Both the position numbers and the translations under genes were made by a program. The notes beneath the pieces are model-generated. The model saw nothing but the letters and a program-made list of their open reading frames with translations, had not been told where the DNA came from and made no database searches. Shown piece after piece: positions 41,679 through 50,579 of a DNA stretch of 63,075 nucleotides. Position 1 is the stretch's first letter, and the number at the start of each line of letters is the position of its first letter. This DNA comes from SIG459 sp045538735 (GTDB lineage Bacteria; Bacillota; Clostridia; Oscillospirales; Oscillospiraceae), in assembly GCA_045538735.1 (NCBI GenBank), contig JAZSRY010000065.1, positions 1 through 63,075 on the forward strand. The letters are read 5' to 3'.

Positions 41679-42503
41679 TTATCCGAGTGTCAGCTTGCTG
41701 TACACTATATTTCCGATTCCGCCGTCAAGACGCTGCCGGTCCGGGCCAATGGCGTGGGCCATCCATGCCTCATTGCCGAGAAAGTTAAAATACGCCTTGT
41801 CGCTTCGTCCATCCAGAATGTCATCACACACGGCTATAACGCGCTCTATCATGTCCGGAACGCCGAAGCCATCACCGTGACTTAGAAGCACTGTATCATA
41901 ACGGCCGTTGAGCCTGTCGAGAAGGCTGAGCAGAGAACGCTTGTACTCTGAAACTGTTAAGCTGAGCTCATCAAAGAGGAATACCATATAGTTGCAGGCG
42001 TCACCCAAAAGCAGCATACGCTCCTCGGGTATGAGCATCACCATGCTTCCGGCAGTATGTCCCGGACAGGCAAAAACCTCAACGGAAATGCCGCCAAGGT
42101 CAAATGTTTCCCCTTCAACAAGGGGGCGCATCTTTTCAAAATCCATAGCAGGGATTATCTGCTCGGGGCTGAGCTTGTCAAAATCCGGCCACATAAGCCC
42201 GCTTCCCGCGCGAAACTCCCAGGGGGAGTGGACTGAAAATGCCCTCTTTTCAAGAGGACTAATCCGCACATCCTCAAATTCTGCCGCGCCAAGGGCGTGA
42301 TCGGTGTGCCCGTGGGTGCAAAGAACCGTAAGAGGCTTATCGGTGAGAGCATCAACGCAGGCCTTCAAAGAGCCAAAGCCGCTGCCGGTATCGAGCAAAA
42401 CCGCTCTTTCGCTGCCCTCAACAAGATACATAAGCTCCGTATTGAAGGCGAATATCCTTGTTATTCTGTCCGTAACTTTTTCCGTTTTGAAAATCAATTC
42501 CAT
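41679..42503 (-). CDS. Metallo-beta-lactamase-fold hydrolase
   Basis: 274 residues with the dinuclear-metal motif THGHTDH at 63-69 and downstream ligands in CPGHTAGSM, plus the GDACNYM and LLSHGDGFG blocks. It resembles the glyoxalase-II-like/hydrolase MBL subgroup that acts on esters, thioesters or lactones; the substrate is unknown. The start at 42503 (MELIFKTE) follows AAAAGGAG; the longer frame reaches into the intergenic hairpin region. It lies 62 bp downstream of the tandem esterase, in the second sugar ABC operon. Two further MBL proteins occur at 59-61 kb; the motif context differs, so they are not recent copies. Confidence 0.83.
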   Translation of the reverse strand: MELIFKTEKVTDRITRIFAFNTELMYLVEGSERAVLLDTGSGFGSLKACVDALTDKPLTVLCTHGHTDHALGAAEFEDVRISPLEKRAFSVHSPWEFRAGSGLMWPDFDKLSPEQIIPAMDFEKMRPLVEGETFDLGGISVEVFACPGHTAGSMVMLIPEERMLLLGDACNYMVFLFDELSLTVSEYKRSLLSLLDRLNGRYDTVLLSHGDGFGVPDMIERVIAVCDDILDGRSDKAYFNFLGNEAWMAHAIGPDRQRLDGGIGNIVYSKLTLG

Positions 42504-42565
42504 AGCACACTCTCCTTTTGAAAACAGGCAGGTATAATCCATACCTGCCTGTAACCATTATAGTT

Positions 42566-44503
42566 TTACGTCAGCACCTCATCAAGGAAATCCAGACACA
42601 GATCGCTGAGCCACTTTTCGTGGTACCAGGGATGGCCGTGATGGAGCTTGCCTTCCACGATGTGAAGTCTTGCTCTGCCCTCACCGGCTGCTGCATTGAT
42701 GGCCTTGGCAAACTCAATGGATTGCTCCTTGGGTACCACCTGATCGATGCCGCCGTGGACTATCAAAAACGGAACTGTGTCTGCGCTCACATGGGCAATG
42801 GGGCTGGCGAGCTGGCAAAGCTCAGGAACGGTTTCGATGGGAGCTCCAAGGAACATGCTCTCGGGAGAATGGGGATCATTGTGGTCGGGAACGCCGTCTC
42901 CGGAAATCTTGAAGGCTTCATCCATTTGCAGGAAACCTGCACAGGGGCCGCACCAGTCAATGCAGGCGTGGACACGGCTGGAATACTCGCCATAACCCAT
43001 GGAAAGGTCCTCAAAGGAGGGGTTATCATTGGTTACAGTCACAAAGGAGCTGAGCCAGCCGCCGGCAGAGGGACCCCAGATGGCAATGCGCTCTGTGTCA
43101 AAGCCGTACTTCTCGGCATTGGCACGCACCCAGCGGATAACGGTCTTGGCATCATAAACCATTGCGGGGAAACGAGCCTCGCCGCTCTTGCGATATTCGG
43201 CGCTGACAACTGCGTAGCTATGCTCAAGACCTCTCAGCATAGGCTCAACGGAGTCGTCACGCTTGGTGCCAAAGAGGAAAGCTCCGCCGTGGAAATGGAC
43301 GATGACCGGGCATTTTTCCTCCCTGTTTTCGGGGAGATACAAATCCAGCTTCTGGTCGGGAGAGGCGTCACAATATGCAATGTCAAGATACTTTTCGGGA
43401 ATGGAATCCAGTATCTCCTGAGCAAGAGGAGGGATCTCAATGCCGGGAGGTGGGCCTCCGAAGGGAGGAGCTCCGCCACCCATAGGAGGAATTGGGGGCA
43501 TTGCTCCTCCGAGGCCGAAATGTGCATTCGCCGCACCCTCCCCTATCGCCATGGGAAGGGGCATTTCTTCAAGAGGAATTTGGGGTTCAATTCCTTTTAG
43601 ATGCTTATCCAGAAAAGCCCACACAATAGCAAGGTTTTCAAGGCTCTTGAACTCGGGGCCATCATGTCCGGCACCTTCAAGAGGGAGCCATGTAAGCCTG
43701 TCCTTGCCGAGCTTTTCGCATATAGCCTCATAGAGCATCTCACTCTGGGCAAAGGGCACCAGCATATCCATGGTGCCGTGCTGGAGAAGCAGGGGGCACA
43801 TGGACTCATTGACGTATGTAAGAGGATTTGCCGCTGCAAGAATGTCCCTGTCCGCTTCCTGCAGAGGCGCGCCTATATACTGGCTCTCCGGCGAAAAGGG
43901 CATATCGTGGTCGGCAAGGCTCACACCGTTGGCCCTTGCCTGTTCGTCCATCTTTGCGAAATCCGTGGGGCCGAACCAGTCGATAGCGCAGGCAACGGAG
44001 GCATCCACTTCTTTATCCTCGCCGCAGAACTTATCAATATTCATGGCGAAAAGGGCGCTGAGATTGCCGCCGGCAGAGCCGCCAAAGGCGCAGATACGCT
44101 TATCGTCTATATTCAGCTCCTCAGCATTTTTGTGCAGGTAGTCCACAAAGGCTCTGCAGTCCAGAACAGCCGCGGGAAATGGCGCGTCGCCGCTGCGGCG
44201 ATAGTTGCAGGAAGCGAAGGCATAGCCATGCTTTGTGCAGTCAAGAAGCTCCTGAATGTGGAAATCCCGCTTATCCCCAAGGGCGAAGCCGCCGCCGTGC
44301 ATATGGAGCAGCACGGGGAAAGGGCCTTCCCCGTCTTCGGGATAGAAAATATCAAAAACCTGTCTGGGATGCTCATTGCCGTAGCGAAGGTCCAGGCGGT
44401 TATTGGGATAGGCGCTTATATCCGCGTCGGGCATCTCCGGCATGGGTGGAGGGCCGCCCATGGGAGGCACTCCGAAAGGGGGCATGCTCATTTCATTTTT
44501 CAT
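42566..44503 (-). CDS. Tandem two-domain alpha/beta hydrolase (esterase/lipase-like)
   Basis: 645 residues forming two complete alpha/beta-hydrolase domains of the BD-FAE/HSL-like esterase type. Domain 1 (about 30-305): oxyanion HGGGF, nucleophile Ser143 in GGSAGGN, Asp246, His280 (GAGHDG). Domain 2 (about 360-645): HGGAF, nucleophile Ser479 in GPSAGGW, Asp587 (HGGIDQVVP), His around 621-624. Each is preceded by a Met/Pro/Gly-rich segment (residues 6-25 and 335-355). Both triads look intact. No signal peptide, so cytoplasmic. Probably removes acyl groups from an imported glycoside. The start at 44503 (MKNEMSM) follows GAGGCGG and is one base past the permease stop. Confidence 0.82.
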   Translation of the reverse strand: MKNEMSMPPFGVPPMGGPPPMPEMPDADISAYPNNRLDLRYGNEHPRQVFDIFYPEDGEGPFPVLLHMHGGGFALGDKRDFHIQELLDCTKHGYAFASCNYRRSGDAPFPAAVLDCRAFVDYLHKNAEELNIDDKRICAFGGSAGGNLSALFAMNIDKFCGEDKEVDASVACAIDWFGPTDFAKMDEQARANGVSLADHDMPFSPESQYIGAPLQEADRDILAAANPLTYVNESMCPLLLQHGTMDMLVPFAQSEMLYEAICEKLGKDRLTWLPLEGAGHDGPEFKSLENLAIVWAFLDKHLKGIEPQIPLEEMPLPMAIGEGAANAHFGLGGAMPPIPPMGGGAPPFGGPPPGIEIPPLAQEILDSIPEKYLDIAYCDASPDQKLDLYLPENREEKCPVIVHFHGGAFLFGTKRDDSVEPMLRGLEHSYAVVSAEYRKSGEARFPAMVYDAKTVIRWVRANAEKYGFDTERIAIWGPSAGGWLSSFVTVTNDNPSFEDLSMGYGEYSSRVHACIDWCGPCAGFLQMDEAFKISGDGVPDHNDPHSPESMFLGAPIETVPELCQLASPIAHVSADTVPFLIVHGGIDQVVPKEQSIEFAKAINAAAGEGRARLHIVEGKLHHGHPWYHEKWLSDLCLDFLDEVLT

Positions 44504-44504
44504 A

Positions 44505-45566
44505 TCAAACCGCCTCTGCTTTTGCTTCCTGCTCCTCGGGCTTATCGTTGTGAATACGAACGGTGGGTCTGGGTCTGTTCTTAATGGCGTCGAAGGATAT
44601 TGCAGCAAGAAGGATAATGCCCTTTACCGCGTACTGGAGATAGATTCCCCAGCCTGCCAGCTGCATACCGTTGGAAATTATCTGCATTACGAATATACCT
44701 GCAACAAGGCCCACAACATTGCCCTTGCCGCCCATGAAGCTGATACCGCCGATGATAGCAGCGGTGAGGCAGGTGAACTCGGTGCCGGGGCCGGAGTTGG
44801 CGGAAGTCATGTTCTGATGAGCCATCATGTCAAGAGCAGCCAGAGCGAATACAGCGCCGGTGATGGCGAAGGTCATGGCCTGAATGAAATCTGCCTTGAT
44901 GCCGGAGAGACGGGCGCACTCACGGTTTCCGCCGACAGCCAGAACATCACGGCCAAAGTGGGTCTTGTTCAGGACAAACCATGCGAGGATAACGCAAAGA
45001 AGGGCCAGATATACATCGACAGGCATTCCAAGCCATTTCACGGTATAAAGAGAGCGGAAAACATTGGGGAGACCGGAATAGGTCTTTGCGTTGGTGATGG
45101 TAAGGCAAAGGCCCTTGAAAACCTCACTGCTGGCAATGGTGACAATAAGGGGGAAGAGCTTGAGCTTAGTAACAATGAGGCCGTTGATGAGGCCCATCAC
45201 AAAGCCAAGAAGTATGCCCCATACCAGAACGATGAGCATGTGGAACACGGTGAAGCTTCCGCCGCTGGCCTCAAGTATTTTCTGAGTGAGAAGGAAGGAG
45301 GTGGTGGAAACCATTGCCATCTGATAGCCGACGGAAAGGTCGATGCCGCCGCCTATCATAACAAAGGCAATGCCCATACCGGCTATAATATAGTAACTGG
45401 ATTCGCTTATGAGGTTATAGATGTTGCGTTTGCTGAAAAAGGCGGGGTTTATAACGGTGAACATTATAATCAGCGCCGCGAGAATTATGTAAACTGTTCC
45501 CTCGCGCCATGCGTAGGACAGAGCACCCTTTATCCGGGCGCCGGTAGACTGATTTCTTTCGATCAT
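44505..45566 (-). CDS. Sugar ABC transporter permease (ribose/RbsC type)
   Basis: A 353-residue permease with about ten helices and BPD_transp_2 features: GMGIAFVMIGGGIDLSVGYQMAM, GLINGLIVTKLKLFPLIVTIAS and AAIIGGISFMGGKGNVVGLVAG, then a polar C-terminal tail. It is the only permease in this operon, so it presumably homodimerises. It overlaps the ATPase gene by 4 bp (ATGA) and is followed immediately by the tandem esterase, with which it is likely coupled. It would import the sugar ligand captured by the repeat-bearing lipoprotein encoded upstream. Confidence 0.88.
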   Translation of the reverse strand: MIERNQSTGARIKGALSYAWREGTVYIILAALIIMFTVINPAFFSKRNIYNLISESSYYIIAGMGIAFVMIGGGIDLSVGYQMAMVSTTSFLLTQKILEASGGSFTVFHMLIVLVWGILLGFVMGLINGLIVTKLKLFPLIVTIASSEVFKGLCLTITNAKTYSGLPNVFRSLYTVKWLGMPVDVYLALLCVILAWFVLNKTHFGRDVLAVGGNRECARLSGIKADFIQAMTFAITGAVFALAALDMMAHQNMTSANSGPGTEFTCLTAAIIGGISFMGGKGNVVGLVAGIFVMQIISNGMQLAGWGIYLQYAVKGIILLAAISFDAIKNRPRPTVRIHNDKPEEQEAKAEAV

Positions 45567-47038
45567 GCAATTACCTCCATGCCGGACGCAAGCGTCAGGA
45601 CGTTTTCTTGTGTGAAGCGGTCTTTGGTGAGTTCACCGGCCACGCGGCCTTCGGAGAGAACAAGGATGCGGTCGCTCATGCCCAGAAGCTCCTCCATGTC
45701 GGAGGATATCATAACAATGGCCTTGCCTTCCGCAGCCATCTTGTTCATGAGCTGATATATCTCCTGCTTTGCTCCAACGTCAATGCCCTTGGTGGGCTCA
45801 TCGAAGAAGATGATGTCAAGGTCGGCGGCCATGGTCTTGGCGACTACCACCTTCTGCTGATTGCCGCCGGAGAGGTTCACCACCATCTGATTGAGCGAGG
45901 GAACCTTTATGCGGAGATTATCCTTATACTCCTGAGCAACCTCCCTGCGTTTTCGCTGGGAAAGAACGCCGGCAGTCATATACTTTTTGTTGCAAATAAG
46001 AGTGGTATTGAAAAGAACGCTGTTGAAAAGGATACAGCCCTGCTCCTTGCGGTCCTCGGGGATAAGGCCGATGCCTGCGGCAATGGCGTCCGAGGGGGCT
46101 TTTATCTTTACCTTTCTGCCGTTTACAAGAACCTCGCCCTTTTCAATGTGAGCTGCACCGCAGATAAGCTGGGCCGTCTCCGTGCGTCCGCAGCCGACAA
46201 GGCCGGCCATGCCGAGAATCTCGCCCTTGCGGAGAGAGAAAGAAATGTTTTCAACGCTGTTTCCGGTAAGATTGCGGCATTCAAGTGCAACTTCGCCCAG
46301 AAAGTGACTGCGTGTTGGATGACTCTGGTCAAGTTCACGGCCAACCATCAGCTTAACAAGTTCCTGACGGTTTGTGTCGGCGGTGTTGATAGTTGCAACA
46401 TACCTGCCGTCGCGCAAAACGGTGATACGGTCTGTTATCTCGAAAACTTCATCGAGGCGGTGGGATATGTAAATGACGGTTACGCCCTTGCTCTTCAGCT
46501 TGCGGATTACATTGAAAAGAAGATCGACTTCTGTAGTGGCCAAAGCAGAGGTGGGCTCATCCATTATCATAATTTTCGCGTTATTGCTTATGCCCTTGCA
46601 TATCTCCACAAGCTGCTGCTGAGCGGGAGAGAGGGATACAACAGGAACATTGGGCTTGAGATTAAAGCCGTATTCGTCAAAAATTTCCTGAGCAAGCTTA
46701 TTCACCTGCTTCTGAGAATAGAGCTTAGCCTGAGGTCTGCCAAGAAAGATGTTCTCTGCAACTGTGAGAGGCAGGCAGAGATTAAGCTCCTGGTAAATGA
46801 CAGCAACGCCCTGCTCCTGAGAGGACTGGGGCGTGAGTTTCTTAAACTCCTTTTCGTCAAAGGCCATTATGCCGCTGTCCGGCTCAATGGCACCGGCTAT
46901 GGCCTTTATAAGGGTGGACTTTCCTGCGCCGTTTTCACCGAGAAGAGCGTGAACCTCGCCGTCCTTCACGGAGAATGTCACATTATCCAAAGCCACAACG
47001 CCGGGATATGTCTTTGTAATATTTTTAAGTGTAAGCAT
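45563..47038 (-). CDS. Sugar ABC transporter ATP-binding protein (RbsA type, two NBDs)
   Basis: A 491-residue tandem ATPase. NBD1 has Walker A GENGAGKST (about residues 34-42), signature-like LSPAQQQ and Walker B IMIMDEPTSAL. NBD2 (from about residue 250) has a degenerate Walker A region (GLVGCGRTE), LSGGNQQKV and IIFFDEPTKGID. Unlike the first ABC operon's ATPase, its NBD1 signature is the normal RbsA type. The start (MLTLKNI) follows GGGAG. A terminator-like hairpin stands between the binding-protein gene and this one, so it is likely transcribed by partial read-through. It powers the single downstream permease. Confidence 0.9.
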   Translation of the reverse strand: MLTLKNITKTYPGVVALDNVTFSVKDGEVHALLGENGAGKSTLIKAIAGAIEPDSGIMAFDEKEFKKLTPQSSQEQGVAVIYQELNLCLPLTVAENIFLGRPQAKLYSQKQVNKLAQEIFDEYGFNLKPNVPVVSLSPAQQQLVEICKGISNNAKIMIMDEPTSALATTEVDLLFNVIRKLKSKGVTVIYISHRLDEVFEITDRITVLRDGRYVATINTADTNRQELVKLMVGRELDQSHPTRSHFLGEVALECRNLTGNSVENISFSLRKGEILGMAGLVGCGRTETAQLICGAAHIEKGEVLVNGRKVKIKAPSDAIAAGIGLIPEDRKEQGCILFNSVLFNTTLICNKKYMTAGVLSQRKRREVAQEYKDNLRIKVPSLNQMVVNLSGGNQQKVVVAKTMAADLDIIFFDEPTKGIDVGAKQEIYQLMNKMAAEGKAIVMISSDMEELLGMSDRILVLSEGRVAGELTKDRFTQENVLTLASGMEVIA

Positions 47039-47062
47039 AATTTTCTCCCTTGTATGGGTCTT

Positions 47063-47096
47063 AAAAAGCGGGGACGCGACGAACGCGCCCCCGCTT
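47063..47096 (-). terminator. Intergenic terminator/attenuator after the binding-protein gene
   Basis: AAGCGGGG / CCCCGCTT with an inner CGCG/CGCG helix and a five-T run on the minus strand (47063-47067). Sits between the binding protein and ATPase genes, so it should allow partial read-through. Confidence 0.8.
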
Positions 47097-47127
47097 GCCT
47101 TGGCTTATTATACTTTATCTTATGGAA

Positions 47128-48081
47128 TTATTCAACGGGAGTTACGGTGCCGTCGCCGTTGTTGATCCAGGTGATGCCGTTATCCTTCCAGAAGCCGGCA
47201 ATCTGAGGACCGTCGCCAACGCAGTCAGCGGTGGTGAAGCTGCCGTCAGCATTGTTCACAACAGTTGCGGTCCAGCTGGGATTGCCCATGCCCTCGTTCT
47301 CAGGCTGAGCAACAATAGCGGTGCCGTCCTCGTTTACGGTGACAGTCCAGAGGATCTCACCGAAGGGAGTGGGCTCCATGTAGCTGTACTCACCGGGCTC
47401 GATGCCTGCGGGAGCAGCAGCCTCAAGCAGACCGTATTCGGCAACATGAGCTGCATAATCGTCGCTCTTCACAGGAACAGCCTTGCCATCATTGAGAGCG
47501 GCCCAGAGGATGGAGTTGTTCTCCCAGAAACCAGCGATCTGGGGACCGTCGCCAACGCACTCAGCAGTGGTGAAGGTGCCGTCGCCATTGTCGGTCCAAA
47601 CAGCGTCCCACATGGGATTGCCCATGCCCTCGTTCTCGGGCTGGCCAAACTTAGCGGTGCCGTCCTCATTCAGGGTAACGGTCCAGAGCATCTCGCCGAA
47701 GGGGGTGGTCTCAACATAGCTGTACTCGCCTGCGGGAACTGCCACAGCAGCAGATGCGCCGCCTTCGAGGAGGCCGTACTCTGCAACATGGGCAGAATAG
47801 TCATCGCTCTTTACGGGAACTGCCTTGCCGTCATTGAGAGCGGCCCAGAGGATGGAGTTGTTCTCCCAGAAGCCAGCGATCTGGGGACCCTCGCCTACGC
47901 ACTCAGCGGTGGTGAAGGTGCCGTCACCGTTATCGGTCCATACTGCAGTCCAGGTGGGACTTCCCATATCAACGTTCTCAGGCTGGCCGAAGACTGCGGT
48001 GCCGTCCTCGTTCAGGGTAATGGTCCAAAGCATCTGGCCGAAGGGAGTGGTCTCCATGTAGCTGTACTCACCAGCGGGAAC
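47128..48081 (-). repeat. Three tandem ~342-bp coding repeats
   Basis: Units 48081-47740, 47739-47401 and 47400-47128 (the last shorter) repeat at 342 and 339 bp. The first two are the most alike at DNA level, so one of them is probably a recent duplication. They encode the C-terminal domains of the sugar-binding lipoprotein. Confidence 0.9.
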
Positions 48082-49410
48082 AGGAGCACCTGCAACAGGA
48101 GCATCAACAACGGGAGCGTCAACGACGGGCTCTTCGGGCTCTTCTTCAACGATGAAGCCGTCGCGGCTGTTCCAGTAGTAAACGGTGTTTTCGTCCTTCA
48201 GGGACTCAATGGGATCGAAGGGCTGAACGGTTGCGCCGGAGAGAATGTTGAAGTGGGCAACACTGGCAACTCCATCGGGAGCCCATTCCTCTTCAACAGC
48301 CCACCATGCGGCAATGCCGTCGGGGTTCTTCTTGAAGTAGTCAACGCCTTCCACGCCGTAGAGGATGCCGTAGGCGGTGTTTGCAACAGAGGTGGCAACA
48401 TCGCCGCCTGCTGCGGAAACGCCGAACTGAACAGCGCCGCGCATGACAGAGGGAGTTACACCGTCGGTGTCGGAAACGCTGCCGACAATATAGTCAGCTT
48501 CGTTGCCCATAACGCCGGCAGAGAAGAATGCAAATTCGTCAATCTGGTCGGCATAGTTATCAACTATGTACTGGCCGCCCTGAGTGGATGCGAGAGAGTT
48601 ATAAGCGATGAATACGCGGGTGTTGGGGTTGGTGGTGAGGATGTTTGCAACGTTCAGGCCGCCGTTGGTCTGATCCTGCTCGGTAATAATGCCTGCAAAG
48701 TGATCGAGGGCCAGCTGGCAGAATGCGGGGTTTTCGACCTTGTTTGCTTCGTCAACAACATTGCCGCTTGCGTCAACATAGTCGCCGTCGGCATTCTTGA
48801 GATAGGGCTCAATGATGCTCTGCTCGCCGAGGGAGCGCTTGAGAGTTTCTTCTGCAAGGTTGGACTCCAGGAAGGAGAGCTCCCAGTTGGGGTTGGCGGC
48901 GTTGAGCTCGTCTGCGTGGGCCTCGATCCAGTTCTTTGCGATCATGGCAACATAGGCGCCGCAAAGGTACTCGTCGGACACGGTGCAGCAGTCATAGTAC
49001 TCTTCGCTGAGCTCATCGGTGGTTGCGCCGTTGATGTAGACTTTGATGCCGGCCTCGTGGGCTTCCTTGATGGCGTCGCCCAGAGCGCGGATGTCGGTGG
49101 GGTTGATAACAAGAAGATCAGCACCCATGGTGATGAAGTTCTTGATCTGCTGGATCTGGAGAGCGGAGTCCTGATCGCAGCTGACGGTCTGGACCTTGGC
49201 CTTGCCGTCGAAGATGTTGATCAGTGCTTCCTCTTCCAGAACGTAGATACTTTCGCTCATGCTGACAGTGCAGAAGCCGACGAGGTCGAGCTCAGCGGGA
49301 GCAGAAGGATCTGCGGGAGTGCCGGGATCGGCGGGAGTCTTGTCACCGCAGGCAGCGAAAAGGGACACTACCATTACGAGGGCAAGCACAATTGCAAGCA
49401 GTTTCTTCAT
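47128..49410 (-). CDS. Sugar-binding lipoprotein with three C-terminal ~114-residue repeats
   Basis: A 760-residue surface lipoprotein. The lipobox LFAAC gives lipidated Cys21, followed by a Pro/Ala linker. Residues ~35-430 are a periplasmic-binding-protein domain (ITMGADLLVINPTDIRALG). After an acidic/Val-Pro-Ala linker come three near-identical repeats starting PAGEYSY, PAGEYSY and PGEYSYM, each with TPFG..LWT, LNEDGTA, NDNGDGTFTTAECVG-like and GPQIAGFW blocks, ending at 48081, 47739 and 47400 on the DNA. I do not recognise the repeat domain; it looks beta-rich. The start at 49410 follows GGAGG. Ordinary relatives are ~350 residues, so this one is about twice as long. Confidence 0.85.
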   Translation of the reverse strand: MKKLLAIVLALVMVVSLFAACGDKTPADPGTPADPSAPAELDLVGFCTVSMSESIYVLEEEALINIFDGKAKVQTVSCDQDSALQIQQIKNFITMGADLLVINPTDIRALGDAIKEAHEAGIKVYINGATTDELSEEYYDCCTVSDEYLCGAYVAMIAKNWIEAHADELNAANPNWELSFLESNLAEETLKRSLGEQSIIEPYLKNADGDYVDASGNVVDEANKVENPAFCQLALDHFAGIITEQDQTNGGLNVANILTTNPNTRVFIAYNSLASTQGGQYIVDNYADQIDEFAFFSAGVMGNEADYIVGSVSDTDGVTPSVMRGAVQFGVSAAGGDVATSVANTAYGILYGVEGVDYFKKNPDGIAAWWAVEEEWAPDGVASVAHFNILSGATVQPFDPIESLKDENTVYYWNSRDGFIVEEEPEEPVVDAPVVDAPVAGAPVPAGEYSYMETTPFGQMLWTITLNEDGTAVFGQPENVDMGSPTWTAVWTDNGDGTFTTAECVGEGPQIAGFWENNSILWAALNDGKAVPVKSDDYSAHVAEYGLLEGGASAAVAVPAGEYSYVETTPFGEMLWTVTLNEDGTAKFGQPENEGMGNPMWDAVWTDNGDGTFTTAECVGDGPQIAGFWENNSILWAALNDGKAVPVKSDDYAAHVAEYGLLEAAAPAGIEPGEYSYMEPTPFGEILWTVTVNEDGTAIVAQPENEGMGNPSWTATVVNNADGSFTTADCVGDGPQIAGFWKDNGITWINNGDGTVTPVE

Positions 49411-49477
49411 AACTTTTCCTCCATAAAAATAACTGTACAAAATATAGGTGTACCGCAGCACACCATTTGACAGGTTT

Positions 49478-49506
49478 ATTCTATCATCCGCAATTTTTCT
49501 TTTCAA
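49478..49506 (-). promoter_or_regulatory. Promoter of the second sugar ABC operon
   Basis: Minus-strand TTGAAA (49501-49506), 17-bp spacer, TAGAAT (49478-49483), 68 bp upstream of the lipoprotein start. Confidence 0.6.
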
Positions 49507-49604
49507 CAGTTTCACAATAATTGCTTATTCCGTTATTTTGTCGATGTTATCACAAAAAAAGTAATTTCAGCGAAATTTCCCGTAAATTATAGAAAAATAA
49601 GAGC

Positions 49605-49633
49605 TTGACAATTCATTATTTTTGTTTTAGTCT
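49605..49633 (+). promoter_or_regulatory. Promoter of the LysR-LysR-GH3 operon
   Basis: A consensus TTGACA (49605-49610), 17-bp spacer, TAGTCT (49628-49633), in a very AT-rich divergent region; an alternative -10 (TTATAT) lies 5 bp further on. Confidence 0.55.
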
Positions 49634-49673
49634 TATATCGGTAATGTGAATTTTTTGACATAAGAGGTGCGAT

Positions 49674-50579
49674 ATGGACATAGAACGCATGTACGAATTC
49701 AACACCCTTGTAGAATGCGGCTCCTTTCGCGAGGCTGCGAAAAGCCTCGGCATTTCACCGGCATTGCTTAGCAATCACATAAGCCTTCTTGAAAAGCGGG
49801 CCGGTGTGCAGCTGCTCAAACGAAATGCCCATTCCATAATGCTTACCGAGGCGGGAAAACGTTTTCTTATTGATTCCCGAGAGATTGCTCAGGAGTATAA
49901 GCAGATAGTTTCGGGTTTGGACAGCATTTCTGAAAGCGGAGGCATGAGCATCCGCATCGGCTTTTCCGGCTTCACCATTCCTGCGAAGCTGGGTCCCTTC
50001 CTTGACACCGTCAATCTTCGTTATCCCAACATAAAGCTGGAGTTTTTTGATGACCGTGTGCACAACATTGAATACAGTGTTGCCGGGGGGGAGATAGACC
50101 TCTTTTTCACCTATGCCGAGAGCGGCGTAAGCTACGAAAATATTGAAAAAGAGGCAGTATACAGCACCAAGGTGCTGGCTCTTGTTCCTCTTCACCATCA
50201 TCTTGCACACAAATCCTCACTCAGTGTTTCCGACCTTGAGGGAGAGAGATTTGTGCTCTATCCCAAGGGTGCGGACAGTTCCTATTATGACTCCGAGCTG
50301 AGCATACTCAAAAAAAGCGGTATATCCTTTTCGCTTTATGAAGGGGAAGTTTGCCCCACGGCCCACTTTATCATGGTGCCCGTTGGTAAAGGCCTTGCCC
50401 TGTGTCCCCGTGTCATGCGGGGAATGATACCGCCCAACACCACGGCCCTGCCCGTTATAGATCCCAGCTTTGAGACCACCATGTATATGTTTTATCGCAA
50501 AGACAACCCAAACCCCTATTTAAATGAATTTCTTGAAGGATTTCGCAGCTTTGGAGCAGGAGGCGGCAATGACAACTGA
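49674..50579 (+). CDS. LysR-family transcriptional regulator
   Basis: 301 residues with an N-terminal winged helix-turn-helix (MYEFNTLVECGSFREAAKSLGISPALLSNHISLLEKR) and a C-terminal substrate-binding domain. The helix-turn-helix is a little unusual in using SPALLSNHIS in the recognition helix. It is read divergently from the second sugar ABC operon, 263 bp away, so it may control that operon, its own operon or both. GAGGTG precedes the ATG. It overlaps the next LysR gene by 11 bp and is co-transcribed with it and a GH3 enzyme. Confidence 0.88.
   Translation: MDIERMYEFNTLVECGSFREAAKSLGISPALLSNHISLLEKRAGVQLLKRNAHSIMLTEAGKRFLIDSREIAQEYKQIVSGLDSISESGGMSIRIGFSGFTIPAKLGPFLDTVNLRYPNIKLEFFDDRVHNIEYSVAGGEIDLFFTYAESGVSYENIEKEAVYSTKVLALVPLHHHLAHKSSLSVSDLEGERFVLYPKGADSSYYDSELSILKKSGISFSLYEGEVCPTAHFIMVPVGKGLALCPRVMRGMIPPNTTALPVIDPSFETTMYMFYRKDNPNPYLNEFLEGFRSFGAGGGNDN

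Noticed and set aside
45608..47206. 532-codon plus-strand frame opposite the second ABC ATPase
   Set aside because: Mirror of an RbsA-like ATPase.
47128..48081. CRISPR-like or satellite repeats
   Set aside because: Period is 342 bp and in frame; it is protein-coding duplication. No short spaced repeats anywhere in the window.
47095..49470. 791-codon plus-strand frame opposite the repeat lipoprotein
   Set aside because: Mirror of a signal-peptide-bearing lipoprotein; no start site or motif.
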